From: Rhodopirellula sp.
GTDB lineage: Bacteria; Planctomycetota; Planctomycetia; Pirellulales; Thermoguttaceae
Length of the DNA: 58,011 bases
Reading direction: 5' to 3'
NCBI GenBank assembly: GCA_012728855.1
Contig: JAAYEH010000182.1
Location: forward strand, 1 to 58,011
Below the pieces are notes generated by a model that saw only the letters and a list, made by a program, of their open reading frames with translations, was not told the DNA's origin and did no database searches. This document shows positions 8,601 to 15,482 of the stretch, one piece after another. How positions within the stretch are numbered: the first letter of the stretch is position 1; each line of letters starts with the position of its first letter. The position numbers and the translations under genes are program-made.

Positions 8601-11069
8601 CTCGGCAGGCATCCCCGCGTCCTCCAGTGCCTCCCAGGCGACTTCCATCAGCAGACGCTGCTGGGGATCGATGCAGGCGGCTTCTCGCGGAGAGATGCCG
8701 AAGAACTCGGCGTCGAACTGATCAATGCCGCTGAGCCAGCCACCCCAGCGGACCGTGACGCCACCGTTTCCATGAGTAAGCCCGGCGGAAAGCATTCGGT
8801 CCGCGGCGGCAGCGTCCCAGCGATCGGGAGGCACCTCCCCGATGGCATCGGCGCCTTCGATCAGCAGTTTCCAGAACGCGGCGGCCCCCGCGGCGCCGGG
8901 AAACCGGCAGCCGACGCCCACCAGCGCGATCGGTTCGAGCGAAAGCGTCGGCGCCGGCGGCACGGCCAATTCGGACGACTGCCGGCGACTGGGTTCTCCG
9001 GCGAGATAACGCGCCAGCGACTCGACCGTCGGACAGTCATAGAGCAACGTCGGCGGCAGCCGCCGACGGAGGCGGTTCTCCAGTTCGCCGGAGATCTCCA
9101 GCGCGTCTCGCGACTGCAAACCGTACCAGGCGAACGGCCGGCGGACGTCGATCTGGCAAGGCTCGCAATGCACACGCCGCGAAATACTGCTCACGAGCCA
9201 GGCTTCAATGGCTTCGGCGCCTTCAAGCCCGGTTCGGCATCCGCTTGCGGTTGCGGCGGGCTGAAGGGAAGCCCGCTGACAGTCGGCGCATCCGGCTTGC
9301 GCCGGCGGAGTCCCCTCTTCCTGTCGCCAACTGGCAATGACCGGCAGTTCACCCCGCAGATACAACTCGCGACAGCGTCGACGGCGAATCTTTCCGCTGG
9401 AGGTCTTGGGAACGCCGCCTGTTTTCACCAGCGCGATCGCATCGACGGAAAGCTCGTGTTCCTCCGAGACAACATGGCGGATCGATGCGAGCACCTCTTC
9501 CGCATTCACCCCTCGCCCGTTACGCTCGACCTCTTGAACGATCACCAGTCCCTGGAACTCGTCCTTCATCAAGGCCGCGCCGCTATGAAATCGCAGCGAG
9601 GGGTGACACTTTTCGACGGAGTGTTCGATGTCCTGCGGATAATAGTTCCGCCCATCGATGATCAACAGGTCTTTCAACCGCCCCGTGACGAAGAGTTGTT
9701 CCGCCTTCACAAAACCGAGATCTCCGGTGCGGAGATAACGATCATCGCCATTGTTGGCGATGTGCGCCTGAAACGTCCGGGCCGTCTCGCCCGGGCGATT
9801 CCAATAGCCTCTGGCGACACTGGGACCGGAAACCCAGATCTCTCCGACGCGATCCTCAGGGCAGGGCATCAGCGAGTCGGGATCGACGATCGCCACGTGC
9901 TGCGTCGCCGGTGGACTGCCGCAGCCGACAACGCGAACCATGTCCTGCGTATCACCGTTGACTTCTGCCACGCGATGACTTTCCAGTGCCGTTCTCCGCA
10001 CTTTCTCGATGGCCGGGCTTACCGCTTTCGGCCCGCCGGACACGAAGAGTGTCGCTTCCGCCAGTCCGTAGCAGGGGAAGAACGCCTCGCGGCGGAATCC
10101 ATACGGCGCGAATTTCTCGGCAAAGCGGTCAATAGTCTCCGGGCGAATTGGTTCGGCGCCGTTAAAGGCGACCTGCCAAGAAGAGAGATCCAGGCAGCAA
10201 CATAGCCGCGGGTCGATCCGCTGCACGCACAACTCGTAGATGAAGTTCGGGCCGCCACTGGTTGTGGCACGGAAGCGCGAGATCGCCTCCAGCCAACGAA
10301 GTGGCTGCTGAACCACGTCGAGAGGCGACATCAGCAGCGTGGAGAATCCGCCGAACAACGGCTGAAGGATGCCGCCAATCAGCCCCATGTCGTGATAATG
10401 CGGCAGCCAGATCAGACCGGCCGAGTCGGGACCGTGACCGAAGGCATCGTGGATCAACTGCGAGTTGAAGAGCAGATTGCCGTGGGTGAGAATCACACCC
10501 TTCGGGTCCGCAGCGGATCCGGATGTGTACTGGATACAGGCGGTGCTATCGGGGGTGGGGAGGAACTCCTCCCAATCGGCGGCAGTGCCCGGATCGATGT
10601 CGTCGGTAGTGATCCATTGGGCTTGATCCAAAGAACGATGGCTGCTGGCCCGCCCGCGCAGCGACGGCAACAATGCTCCCGCGGTCAGCGCGACAGCGGC
10701 GCCACAGTCCAGAGCAATCCCTTCAAGCCGCTCGAAAGAGCGACGTGGGCGAGGCAGGCAGACCGGCACGGCCAGCACGCCGGCATAGAAGCATCCCAAC
10801 AGGGCAGCGACAAATTCCAGCCCCGGACCGTACATCAATAGCGCCGCACGACCGGCAAGTCCGGAGCTTTGAAGCACCGCCGCGATGGCACGCGCCTCGA
10901 CGTCAAGCTGTGCGAAGGTTCGCCAGACTTCGTCCGCCTGACCATCGACCAGAAAGCCTAGCGCCGGCTTTTCCGAAAGCTCCTCGGCTCGCTTGCCGAG
11001 CAGCGTGACGAAGTTCGTAAACGGTTCCTGATTGAGAGTGATGCAAGCGTTCACGTTCCGTCCTCGCAC
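5691..11069 (-). CDS. Hybrid loading/PKS protein: fatty acyl-AMP ligase-ACP-KS-AT-ACP
   Basis: This 1792-residue protein should activate a fatty acid as the acyl adenylate, load it on a carrier and extend it once. Domains in order: FAAL (about 1-600; motifs YTSGSAADPKG and CYGLAEATLFVSGG), ACP1 with GLQS (Ser653), ketosynthase (about 740-1165; DTACSSS with Cys886, ETHGAGT, NIGHCEAASG), acyltransferase (about 1245-1560; GHSVGE with Ser1338) and ACP2 with GIDSL (Ser1699). No KR, DH, ER or TE domain is present, so the beta-keto group should stay unreduced. In the AT the usual HAFH/YASH box reads GAAH, so extender choice is uncertain. The GTG at 11069 gives the longest frame; a GTG at 11054 has a better ribosome site (GAGGA six bases upstream) and may be the real start. 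The NRPS gene follows after 10 nt. Confidence 0.95.
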   Translation of the reverse strand: MRGRNVNACITLNQEPFTNFVTLLGKRAEELSEKPALGFLVDGQADEVWRTFAQLDVEARAIAAVLQSSGLAGRAALLMYGPGLEFVAALLGCFYAGVLAVPVCLPRPRRSFERLEGIALDCGAAVALTAGALLPSLRGRASSHRSLDQAQWITTDDIDPGTAADWEEFLPTPDSTACIQYTSGSAADPKGVILTHGNLLFNSQLIHDAFGHGPDSAGLIWLPHYHDMGLIGGILQPLFGGFSTLLMSPLDVVQQPLRWLEAISRFRATTSGGPNFIYELCVQRIDPRLCCCLDLSSWQVAFNGAEPIRPETIDRFAEKFAPYGFRREAFFPCYGLAEATLFVSGGPKAVSPAIEKVRRTALESHRVAEVNGDTQDMVRVVGCGSPPATQHVAIVDPDSLMPCPEDRVGEIWVSGPSVARGYWNRPGETARTFQAHIANNGDDRYLRTGDLGFVKAEQLFVTGRLKDLLIIDGRNYYPQDIEHSVEKCHPSLRFHSGAALMKDEFQGLVIVQEVERNGRGVNAEEVLASIRHVVSEEHELSVDAIALVKTGGVPKTSSGKIRRRRCRELYLRGELPVIASWRQEEGTPPAQAGCADCQRASLQPAATASGCRTGLEGAEAIEAWLVSSISRRVHCEPCQIDVRRPFAWYGLQSRDALEISGELENRLRRRLPPTLLYDCPTVESLARYLAGEPSRRQSSELAVPPAPTLSLEPIALVGVGCRFPGAAGAAAFWKLLIEGADAIGEVPPDRWDAAAADRMLSAGLTHGNGGVTVRWGGWLSGIDQFDAEFFGISPREAACIDPQQRLLMEVAWEALEDAGMPAERVRGSATGVYIGISTNDYRQAFVARTSEADPYWSTGNAGSIAANRLSYFLDLRGPSISIDTACSSSLVAVHLAMCSLRSGECDLALAGGVNAILSPDVSFSFAKGGGLASDGRCKAFDSRADGIVRSEGAGIVVLKRLSAAIADGDAIYAVIRGSAVNQDGRSNGITAPSQSAQEAVLQKAWASAGIPPQEAQYMETHGAGTLLGDVIEANALGAVLSPKSHPNRRCAIGSVKTNIGHCEAASGIAGLIKLALAIRHGSIPRSLHFNEPNPHIPFDEMPFFVQTETTPWPVESGRRLAGISSFGFGGTNAHLVVESPPLLPMQSSDDDDTDAGHLLPLSAATSAALRALADSLDEQLAAEPPQLVALCRTAALGRTHLDHRAALRFRTADELRRQLAALRGGHGHPAVWAGRKAGDRRPKVAFVFSGHGGQWRGMQRPLWDRVPAFSARIDECDRLIRRHAGWSLLTEFDVAEKASQTAHESIEVSQTSLFAIQVALAAAWKSWGIEPDAVAGHSVGEIAAACVAGTLDLSDAVRVVVQRSRVLQQALCRMGDSTGMAALRVSDEEAEELIEDLRERVWISVHNSPKYTVLSGDRAILEELVAGLRHRKIGARMMNVPGAAHTPLLEPVAAELQAALDGLVCHDEVVPFYSTLLDSGENSRGLDARYWAESVCRPVRFASAVRSLVRDGVRCFLELGPHPILSAAVAQCLEPLEIDAVVEPSLRRGDTDLAAMLGSFGALYAAGVEVDWKRLYPNRGPRVVLPNYPWQRQRCWIAPLPARVTEPIPAKASGDGNGRNADFPGQARKADLPNEQVADDPAGGVLSISAALRLLDEVEPGRRREILEAYLQAQIAHTLGTHPSRIDVERSLTTMGIDSLMGIEIKNRVEAELGVDVSLVQFLEGPTVARLAGALLPQLDRHATSTELVKDQAVFGPSEGEIADQEALRLLEQFDQLSDDEVEALTRRMLAE

Positions 11070-11164
11070 GTTCCTGTTGCCACATCATGAGCTGCGCTTG
11101 CAGGATCAGACCGCCGAGTTCGCACACGGCCGGACTCCCGTTTCATAAGCTTGCCGCCCGGCCG

Positions 11165-11201
11165 CGTCCCGCGGACGCAAGCACTGCCAGCAATGCTGGC
11201 A
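11165..11201. promoter_or_regulatory. Two adjacent small palindromes upstream of the FAAL-PKS gene (candidate operator)
   Basis: CGTCC-CGC-GGACG (11165-11177) and TGCCAGCA-A-TGCTGGCA (11185-11201) lie about 95-130 bp upstream of the PKS start. They are symmetric, close together and in the expected promoter zone, so they could bind a regulator. Nothing else supports this, and GC-rich DNA produces chance palindromes. Confidence 0.25.
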
Positions 11202-11486
11202 TTCGGCTCGCACGGGCTAGACTAAGCTAAATATCCGCTCTTGTCCAGCCCCCCCAAACACAAAACTGTATCGCAATCTACGTATTCAAATTGTTTTGCT
11301 TTAACTATCAGGAAAAATCCTGACAGAATTGCATCAATCGGCGACGGACAATAATATCCAACCGCAGGAAGAACACCCGAGATCCCGGCCACTGGCCGCG
11401 TTGGCGCCGGCGCGAAACGGGGGCCTGGCAGGCTGGGTTTCTGCCATTTTGGCGGGTCATTTGACAACTTCTTCGTGTAGGCAGGG

Positions 11487-11522
11487 CACTCCGTGGCCCG
11501 CCATTTTCCTGGCCACGGAGTG
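11487..11522. repeat. 12-bp inverted repeat (hairpin) between mbtH-like and PKS genes
   Basis: CACTCCGTGGCC at 11487-11498 pairs perfectly with GGCCACGGAGTG at 11511-11522, leaving a 12-nt loop. It lies downstream of the mbtH-like stop and upstream of the PKS promoter zone, in a 485-bp stretch (11070-11554) with no convincing gene. No T-run follows on either strand, so it looks like a dispersed intergenic repeat or RNA hairpin rather than a classic terminator. Confidence 0.5.
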
Positions 11523-11554
11523 TCCGGGCTACACTTGTCCAGACGGGGAAACCG

Positions 11555-11779
11555 CTATCCGGCAACGTGTGACTGCGATGCGACCGGGTCACGCAGACGA
11601 CAGTTGCCGTCGCAGTGCCGCTTAATGAAGGCAAGGCACTGCTCTCTCGTGCCCGACTCGCCGACGTCCTCCCAGCCAAGGGCGTTCGACCGGTCCGCGG
11701 GCCAAATCGAGCAGACGTTATCCGAGTTCTTAACGACTTTCAAGCGGCCGTCTTGCCAATCCGGATACTCTTCGGACAT
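11555..11779 (-). CDS. MbtH-like protein (NRPS adenylation-domain partner)
   Basis: A 74-residue protein with the MbtH-family layout: an N-terminal strand region, NSDNVCSIWP (compare the family's N.E.QYSLWP), then ALGW, a Cys in the TREQCLAFI helix, and a C-terminal LRDP in place of the usual MRP. MbtH proteins bind NRPS adenylation domains and promote their folding or activity, which fits the NRPS on the same strand about 5.9 kb downstream. The last helix lacks the usual Trp and ends in a tail of about 10 extra residues, so this is a divergent member. The ATG at 11779 is preceded by GGGGGATCC. It sits 36 nt after the stop of the exported-protein gene at 11816, so it may be the last gene of that unit or the first of the NRPS unit. 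Confidence 0.8.
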   Translation of the reverse strand: MSEEYPDWQDGRLKVVKNSDNVCSIWPADRSNALGWEDVGESGTREQCLAFIKRHCDGNCRLRDPVASQSHVAG

Positions 11780-11815
11780 CAGGGATCCCCCAAGAAAAAA
11801 CCTCGGAATCTTTGT

Positions 11816-12493
11816 TCACGGAATATGAAACCCGGTCAGTTTCGAATCCATTCGGAGATATCCGGAGTCTCCTTCCTCGGCGACGATGCGAAGTTCCCGC
11901 ACCATGCCCGTCCCCGGCGCAAACCAGCGGACGAAACGAACGGGCACCTCCTTCTCACCGCCGAAGAAACTCCGTTCCATGATGGTCATCGAGAGCGAGA
12001 CTCGGACACAGTCGGAAAATCGCAATGCCTCGTAAGCAAAAGTCTCCCCAAGAGCGACTTCCCCCGACAATTTCGTAATGGCCGGCTGCGCCTCGCCATG
12101 CCACGTATGCCCGTCTTCGGGATGCCTCGGGAGCAACAAAAGTTCTTTGCCTTCGGCGCCCTGTACCGCGGCGTAGATGCCCTGTTCGGACGCGCGGTAG
12201 AATTGATCGGGCACGCGCATGCCCGCGCCGGAAGTTTCCGTGACGAATTTCACGTAGCGTTTGCCGTCGACTTCTTTTTCACCTCGGACGATCCTGGTGG
12301 CCTTCAACGTCCGTGGAGCCCCGCCGGACCGCACCACCTCAACGTCGTATTCCCAACGCGCGCCCTCGGTTAACGGGAAGTACATGGGATCTCGTCCGTA
12401 CGGCAGTGAGGAGTTGGCCAGAACCGTCATGCAAACCGCACCCAAGAAAGGTAAAGTCCAACAGTTCGCTGCCGTGTGAAGTGGCTTGACCAT
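11816..12493 (-). CDS. Exported protein of unknown function
   Basis: A 225-residue protein not recognised as a named family. The N-terminus (to about residue 30) carries a hydrophobic segment TLPFLGAVCMTVLA typical of a Sec signal. The mature part is rich in beta-strand-like stretches (YFPLTEGARWEYDVEV, RYVKFVTETSG, TGMVRELRIVAE). The opening phrase 'PL.EG..W.Y' recalls envelope proteins seen in many planctomycetes, but this is only an impression. The start ATG at 12493 is 3 nt after the stop of the TPR gene, so the two are co-transcribed and probably work together in the periplasm. Confidence 0.8.
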   Translation of the reverse strand: MVKPLHTAANCWTLPFLGAVCMTVLANSSLPYGRDPMYFPLTEGARWEYDVEVVRSGGAPRTLKATRIVRGEKEVDGKRYVKFVTETSGAGMRVPDQFYRASEQGIYAAVQGAEGKELLLLPRHPEDGHTWHGEAQPAITKLSGEVALGETFAYEALRFSDCVRVSLSMTIMERSFFGGEKEVPVRFVRWFAPGTGMVRELRIVAEEGDSGYLRMDSKLTGFHIP

Positions 12494-12496
12494 GAT

Positions 12497-13735
12497 CTAC
12501 TGCCCCGGTTTCTGGCGATAGGGCTTTCCCGATTGATACAAGGCGAGTCGAGAACGCAACTCGTCCTGTTTGCCCGCGGCGCCAAGTTCCAACGCCTTGG
12601 ACTGCCACATCACGGCGCCGGCAAAATCGCCTGTCTCGGCATACGCGGCCGCCAGTGTATTCAGAAACGGTGCAAAACGGTGTTTGTCGAGTTGGCAGAG
12701 CCGTTGGGCAATTTGAACGGCCTCCGCGCCGCTTCGGAACTGCTGATCGGGACAGGTAGCCAACAGCAGGGCGAGGTTGTTCGCGGGCGAGTCCAGAGGG
12801 TCGAGCAATCGCTGGGTGTCGGGTTGCGGTTGCGCGGCCCAACCGGCGGCTTCCGAGAGCAGGCGGCTCCGCGTGTTGCGGGAAAAGAGGGCATCCGGGT
12901 CGAGACTGATTGCCGCACGGAAGTCGGCGATCGCCTTCTCCATTTCCCCCATCGTCGCCCAGGCCAGGGCGCGGTTATTGTACGCGCTATCGAAAACGGG
13001 GTTGAGCCGGAGCGCCTCGTTGAAATCCGCGATGGCTTTCATCGTGCTATTGCCATCGGCAAGCCACGCCTTGCCGCGCTGATTGAAGGCAAACGCCAAT
13101 TCCGGGGAAAGACGGATCGCCTCATTGAAATCGGTAATGGCGGCGGGCACATCGTTCTTACCCCCGCGGGCAAGCCCCCGCAGGCAATAGATCACCGCCA
13201 GTTCGTCGCCGCTGAGCCGCTGCGACGGGTGTGTCCGAATCGCTTCGGAAAAATCGGCGATGGCTTTGTCGTACTCGGAGGCAAGCGACCAGGCCAGGCC
13301 CCGGTCGGCATACAACAACGGGGAGGGGCGAACCATCAGCGCGCGATTGAAATCGGCGACAGCCTTTTCCGCGATACCGAACGCAAGATACGCCTTTCCT
13401 CGGCAGCGCAACCACTCCACATCGCCGGGCTGACGCAAGATCTGCTGTGAAAAGTAGGCGACGGCCTGCCCGCGTGGAATCACGTCTCGCTGGGATACCC
13501 AGCCCGATTTGCCCTGAGTCACCCACAGCCACTCGCCGTTCACCGACTCGACGCCAAGGATCGTTCCGTGGCGGACGAAATGCACGCGGCTGTCGTCGAT
13601 CTTCAGTGGGGATTGGCGGACAGTAATGACCACGTCACCTGGCCGAACTGGTGGTTCGCCGCACCTCGAAAGAGCCGGTATTAGAACCTGTATGCTCAGC
13701 AGTAGTAATGTCAACCAGTGGAACCGCGTGCTCAT
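12497..13735 (-). CDS. Exported SH3-like/TPR protein
   Basis: A 412-residue protein starting at the ATG at 13735 with GGCGGAG just upstream. The frame stays open to 14161, but that extension lacks a ribosome site and reads like non-coding DNA. The protein has a signal peptide (residues 1-25, TLLLLSIQVLIPALS), an SH3-like module (about 27-95: RPGDVV..., HGTILGV, GKSGWVSQRDVI), then TPR repeats with the pattern 'A..DFNEAIRL.P...A...RG.AW' (about 105-290) and a C-terminal TPR pair (about 325-400). TPRs are protein-protein docking modules. The same SH3-like module occurs in the propeller protein at 15483. It is coupled to the exported gene that follows by a 3-nt gap. Confidence 0.85.
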   Translation of the reverse strand: MSTRFHWLTLLLLSIQVLIPALSRCGEPPVRPGDVVITVRQSPLKIDDSRVHFVRHGTILGVESVNGEWLWVTQGKSGWVSQRDVIPRGQAVAYFSQQILRQPGDVEWLRCRGKAYLAFGIAEKAVADFNRALMVRPSPLLYADRGLAWSLASEYDKAIADFSEAIRTHPSQRLSGDELAVIYCLRGLARGGKNDVPAAITDFNEAIRLSPELAFAFNQRGKAWLADGNSTMKAIADFNEALRLNPVFDSAYNNRALAWATMGEMEKAIADFRAAISLDPDALFSRNTRSRLLSEAAGWAAQPQPDTQRLLDPLDSPANNLALLLATCPDQQFRSGAEAVQIAQRLCQLDKHRFAPFLNTLAAAYAETGDFAGAVMWQSKALELGAAGKQDELRSRLALYQSGKPYRQKPGQ

Positions 13736-14073
13736 TAAACTCCGCCATAGTACTGTAAGTGCCAGGAAACTCCTGCAAGTCGCAGCAACTACCGGCTCGT
13801 TAGTTAACGGCAAACCTCCCAAATTGTCAAGTCGCCCCCATCGTTCTTTCCGGTTTTTTGTCCCCAAGCTGTTGATACTTCGCAAGTTCCAATCGCAAGG
13901 AAATTTCCCTAGAATGCCATTCCACTCGCGATCGAAGATGACGCAATGGACGATCTCGCTGAAACGCGGATCCCGATAGGCCGCGAAGCTTCGCAAATGC
14001 CCAGCCCGCCGGGGCTCGGTAAACGAGGGTGCGCCGAAGTCACTGCGGGCGGTAGAAGGTTCAGCCCGGAATC
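13736..14073. other. 338-bp intergenic stretch, no gene seen
   Basis: This lies between the TPR gene and the C45 hydrolase gene upstream on the same strand. The only structure noted is a short perfect palindrome GGAAATTTCC near 13899. It presumably carries the promoter of the TPR operon, but no -35/-10 pair was convincing. Confidence 0.4.
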
Positions 14074-15240
14074 TCACTTCCGTAATGGCGCCGGACTGCT
14101 TTCGCCCTTCAGCAGTGGTTCCATTTCTAGTGCCTTCAACGGCTGCGACGAAGAAGGGCAAGTTCCCACAGCAACATGTAATCGTAGCGGATCGGGCTCG
14201 AAGATCATCGTTTGGACCGTCTGGAGGCCCTGGTTCACCTCGTCGAGCTTACGAGCTACGGCGTCAAGCGTCAGCCGACCACTCTTGGTGGCCCGCAGAA
14301 GCCCCGCGTACCTTGGACAGACTTCGGCCGGGAGGTTCCGGCCCGCACGGAAATGGTTGGTGCAAGCACAAATGCCATTCACCGGTCGCCTTACCGCTGT
14401 CCCTCCAGGGCCCACTTCCACGACCGACCCACGCTGCCGATCACATAAAACAACACTCAGCACGGTGGTGTGTCGGCTTTTCTGCAACAGAGCCTCCGCC
14501 TCCTGCACGGTTGAGCATTCTTCCAATACTCGTCTGAGCACCATGGTACAGGGTGTGCCTTTCGGGTCGAAATTGGCGGATTCGTCGCCCGACCGAAACA
14601 CGCCGTGCAGCGCGAGTGCTAATCCCCGCTCGTTCATACCGGAAAACACACCGAACACGCCGGGAAAGGCGACCGAGACGAAAGCGATCTTTCCCTCGGG
14701 TCGGCAGACGACGACCAAACCATACTGCTGGAGTACACCGGCCGAGAAGATATCCAGATTTCGCCCGAGAATTGGCGCTCCGGTCGCGCTTCGCTCGCTT
14801 TCCAGGACGAGCGAGGAGCAGCCGAATCCGCCGTAGATATCCAGCAAGGCGTTCATGCCGAGCAACTTGTCGCGTTCCAGACCACTCGACTGGGCAAAGG
14901 CTTCCAACTCTCGACGATGGTCGGCCGGAAGCTGATCAAGCATCTCTCGTGCCATGGCGAGGAGTTGCGGCCATCGGCTTCCCTCTCCCATGAGGGTTAC
15001 CAACGCGCGGGGGAAATCGAGCAGGCGTTTCGCCGCGGCTGCCGTGAGTTCCGCCGTCTGGTGCCCGATCTCGTCCGGCCGACCTGCGACGACCAAAACC
15101 GGCACCTCGTTGATATACTTCAATTTGGCTTTCCCCGATGCGCCCCCTTGAAAACGGTAGGGCCCCCAGGCCAGCGACCAATGGGGCCAGAGGATCAATC
15201 CTGCGGTGACGAGACTCCGCAATTTAAGCCAGAAGTTCAT
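14074..15240 (-). CDS. Exported C45-family Ntn hydrolase/acyltransferase-like protein
   Basis: A 388-residue protein resembling the acyl-CoA:6-aminopenicillanate acyltransferase/C45 family, whose N-terminal Cys is freed by self-cleavage and acts as nucleophile on amide bonds. A signal peptide covers about residues 1-24. The candidate nucleophile is Cys141 in GFGCSSLV, followed at the family-typical spacing by APILGRNLDI; downstream blocks include FPGVFGVFSGMNERGLALAL and ACTNHF. Family members hydrolyse or transfer acyl groups on small amides and peptides, so a role in trimming or acylating the neighbouring lipopeptide is possible but unproven; many planctomycetes carry such proteins without an NRPS. 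It lies divergently to the propeller gene at 15483, with a shared 242-bp control region. Confidence 0.8.
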   Translation of the reverse strand: MNFWLKLRSLVTAGLILWPHWSLAWGPYRFQGGASGKAKLKYINEVPVLVVAGRPDEIGHQTAELTAAAAKRLLDFPRALVTLMGEGSRWPQLLAMAREMLDQLPADHRRELEAFAQSSGLERDKLLGMNALLDIYGGFGCSSLVLESERSATGAPILGRNLDIFSAGVLQQYGLVVVCRPEGKIAFVSVAFPGVFGVFSGMNERGLALALHGVFRSGDESANFDPKGTPCTMVLRRVLEECSTVQEAEALLQKSRHTTVLSVVLCDRQRGSVVEVGPGGTAVRRPVNGICACTNHFRAGRNLPAEVCPRYAGLLRATKSGRLTLDAVARKLDEVNQGLQTVQTMIFEPDPLRLHVAVGTCPSSSQPLKALEMEPLLKGESSPAPLRK

Positions 15241-15482
15241 TTCCCGCCCGCTGACTTGATAGCGTTTGCAGTTCGTACCGCAACGTGAAAAACAGGATCG
15301 AGGCTGTCAACCCAAAACGCTACACGCCGCGGCCGAAGCGGTCAAGCCTCCCAGCGTTCCGAACAATAGGCAATGATGACGGGCCGCACAAATCGGTCTG
15401 CCGCGGGATTGCGGCGTGCAATTCGGGTGACAAGCAATTACACTGGTCTACCGTTGGCGGTTGCCTGCAGAGGAGAGGTTCG

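Noticed and set aside
7668..10205. An 845-residue plus-strand open frame opposite the PKS
   Set aside because: Entirely antisense to the FAAL-KS region, whose catalytic motifs are intact.
12497..14161. A longer TPR protein starting at 14161
   Set aside because: The added 142 residues lack domain signs and would overlap the C45 gene's 3' end; the signal peptide and a ribosome site mark the start at 13735.
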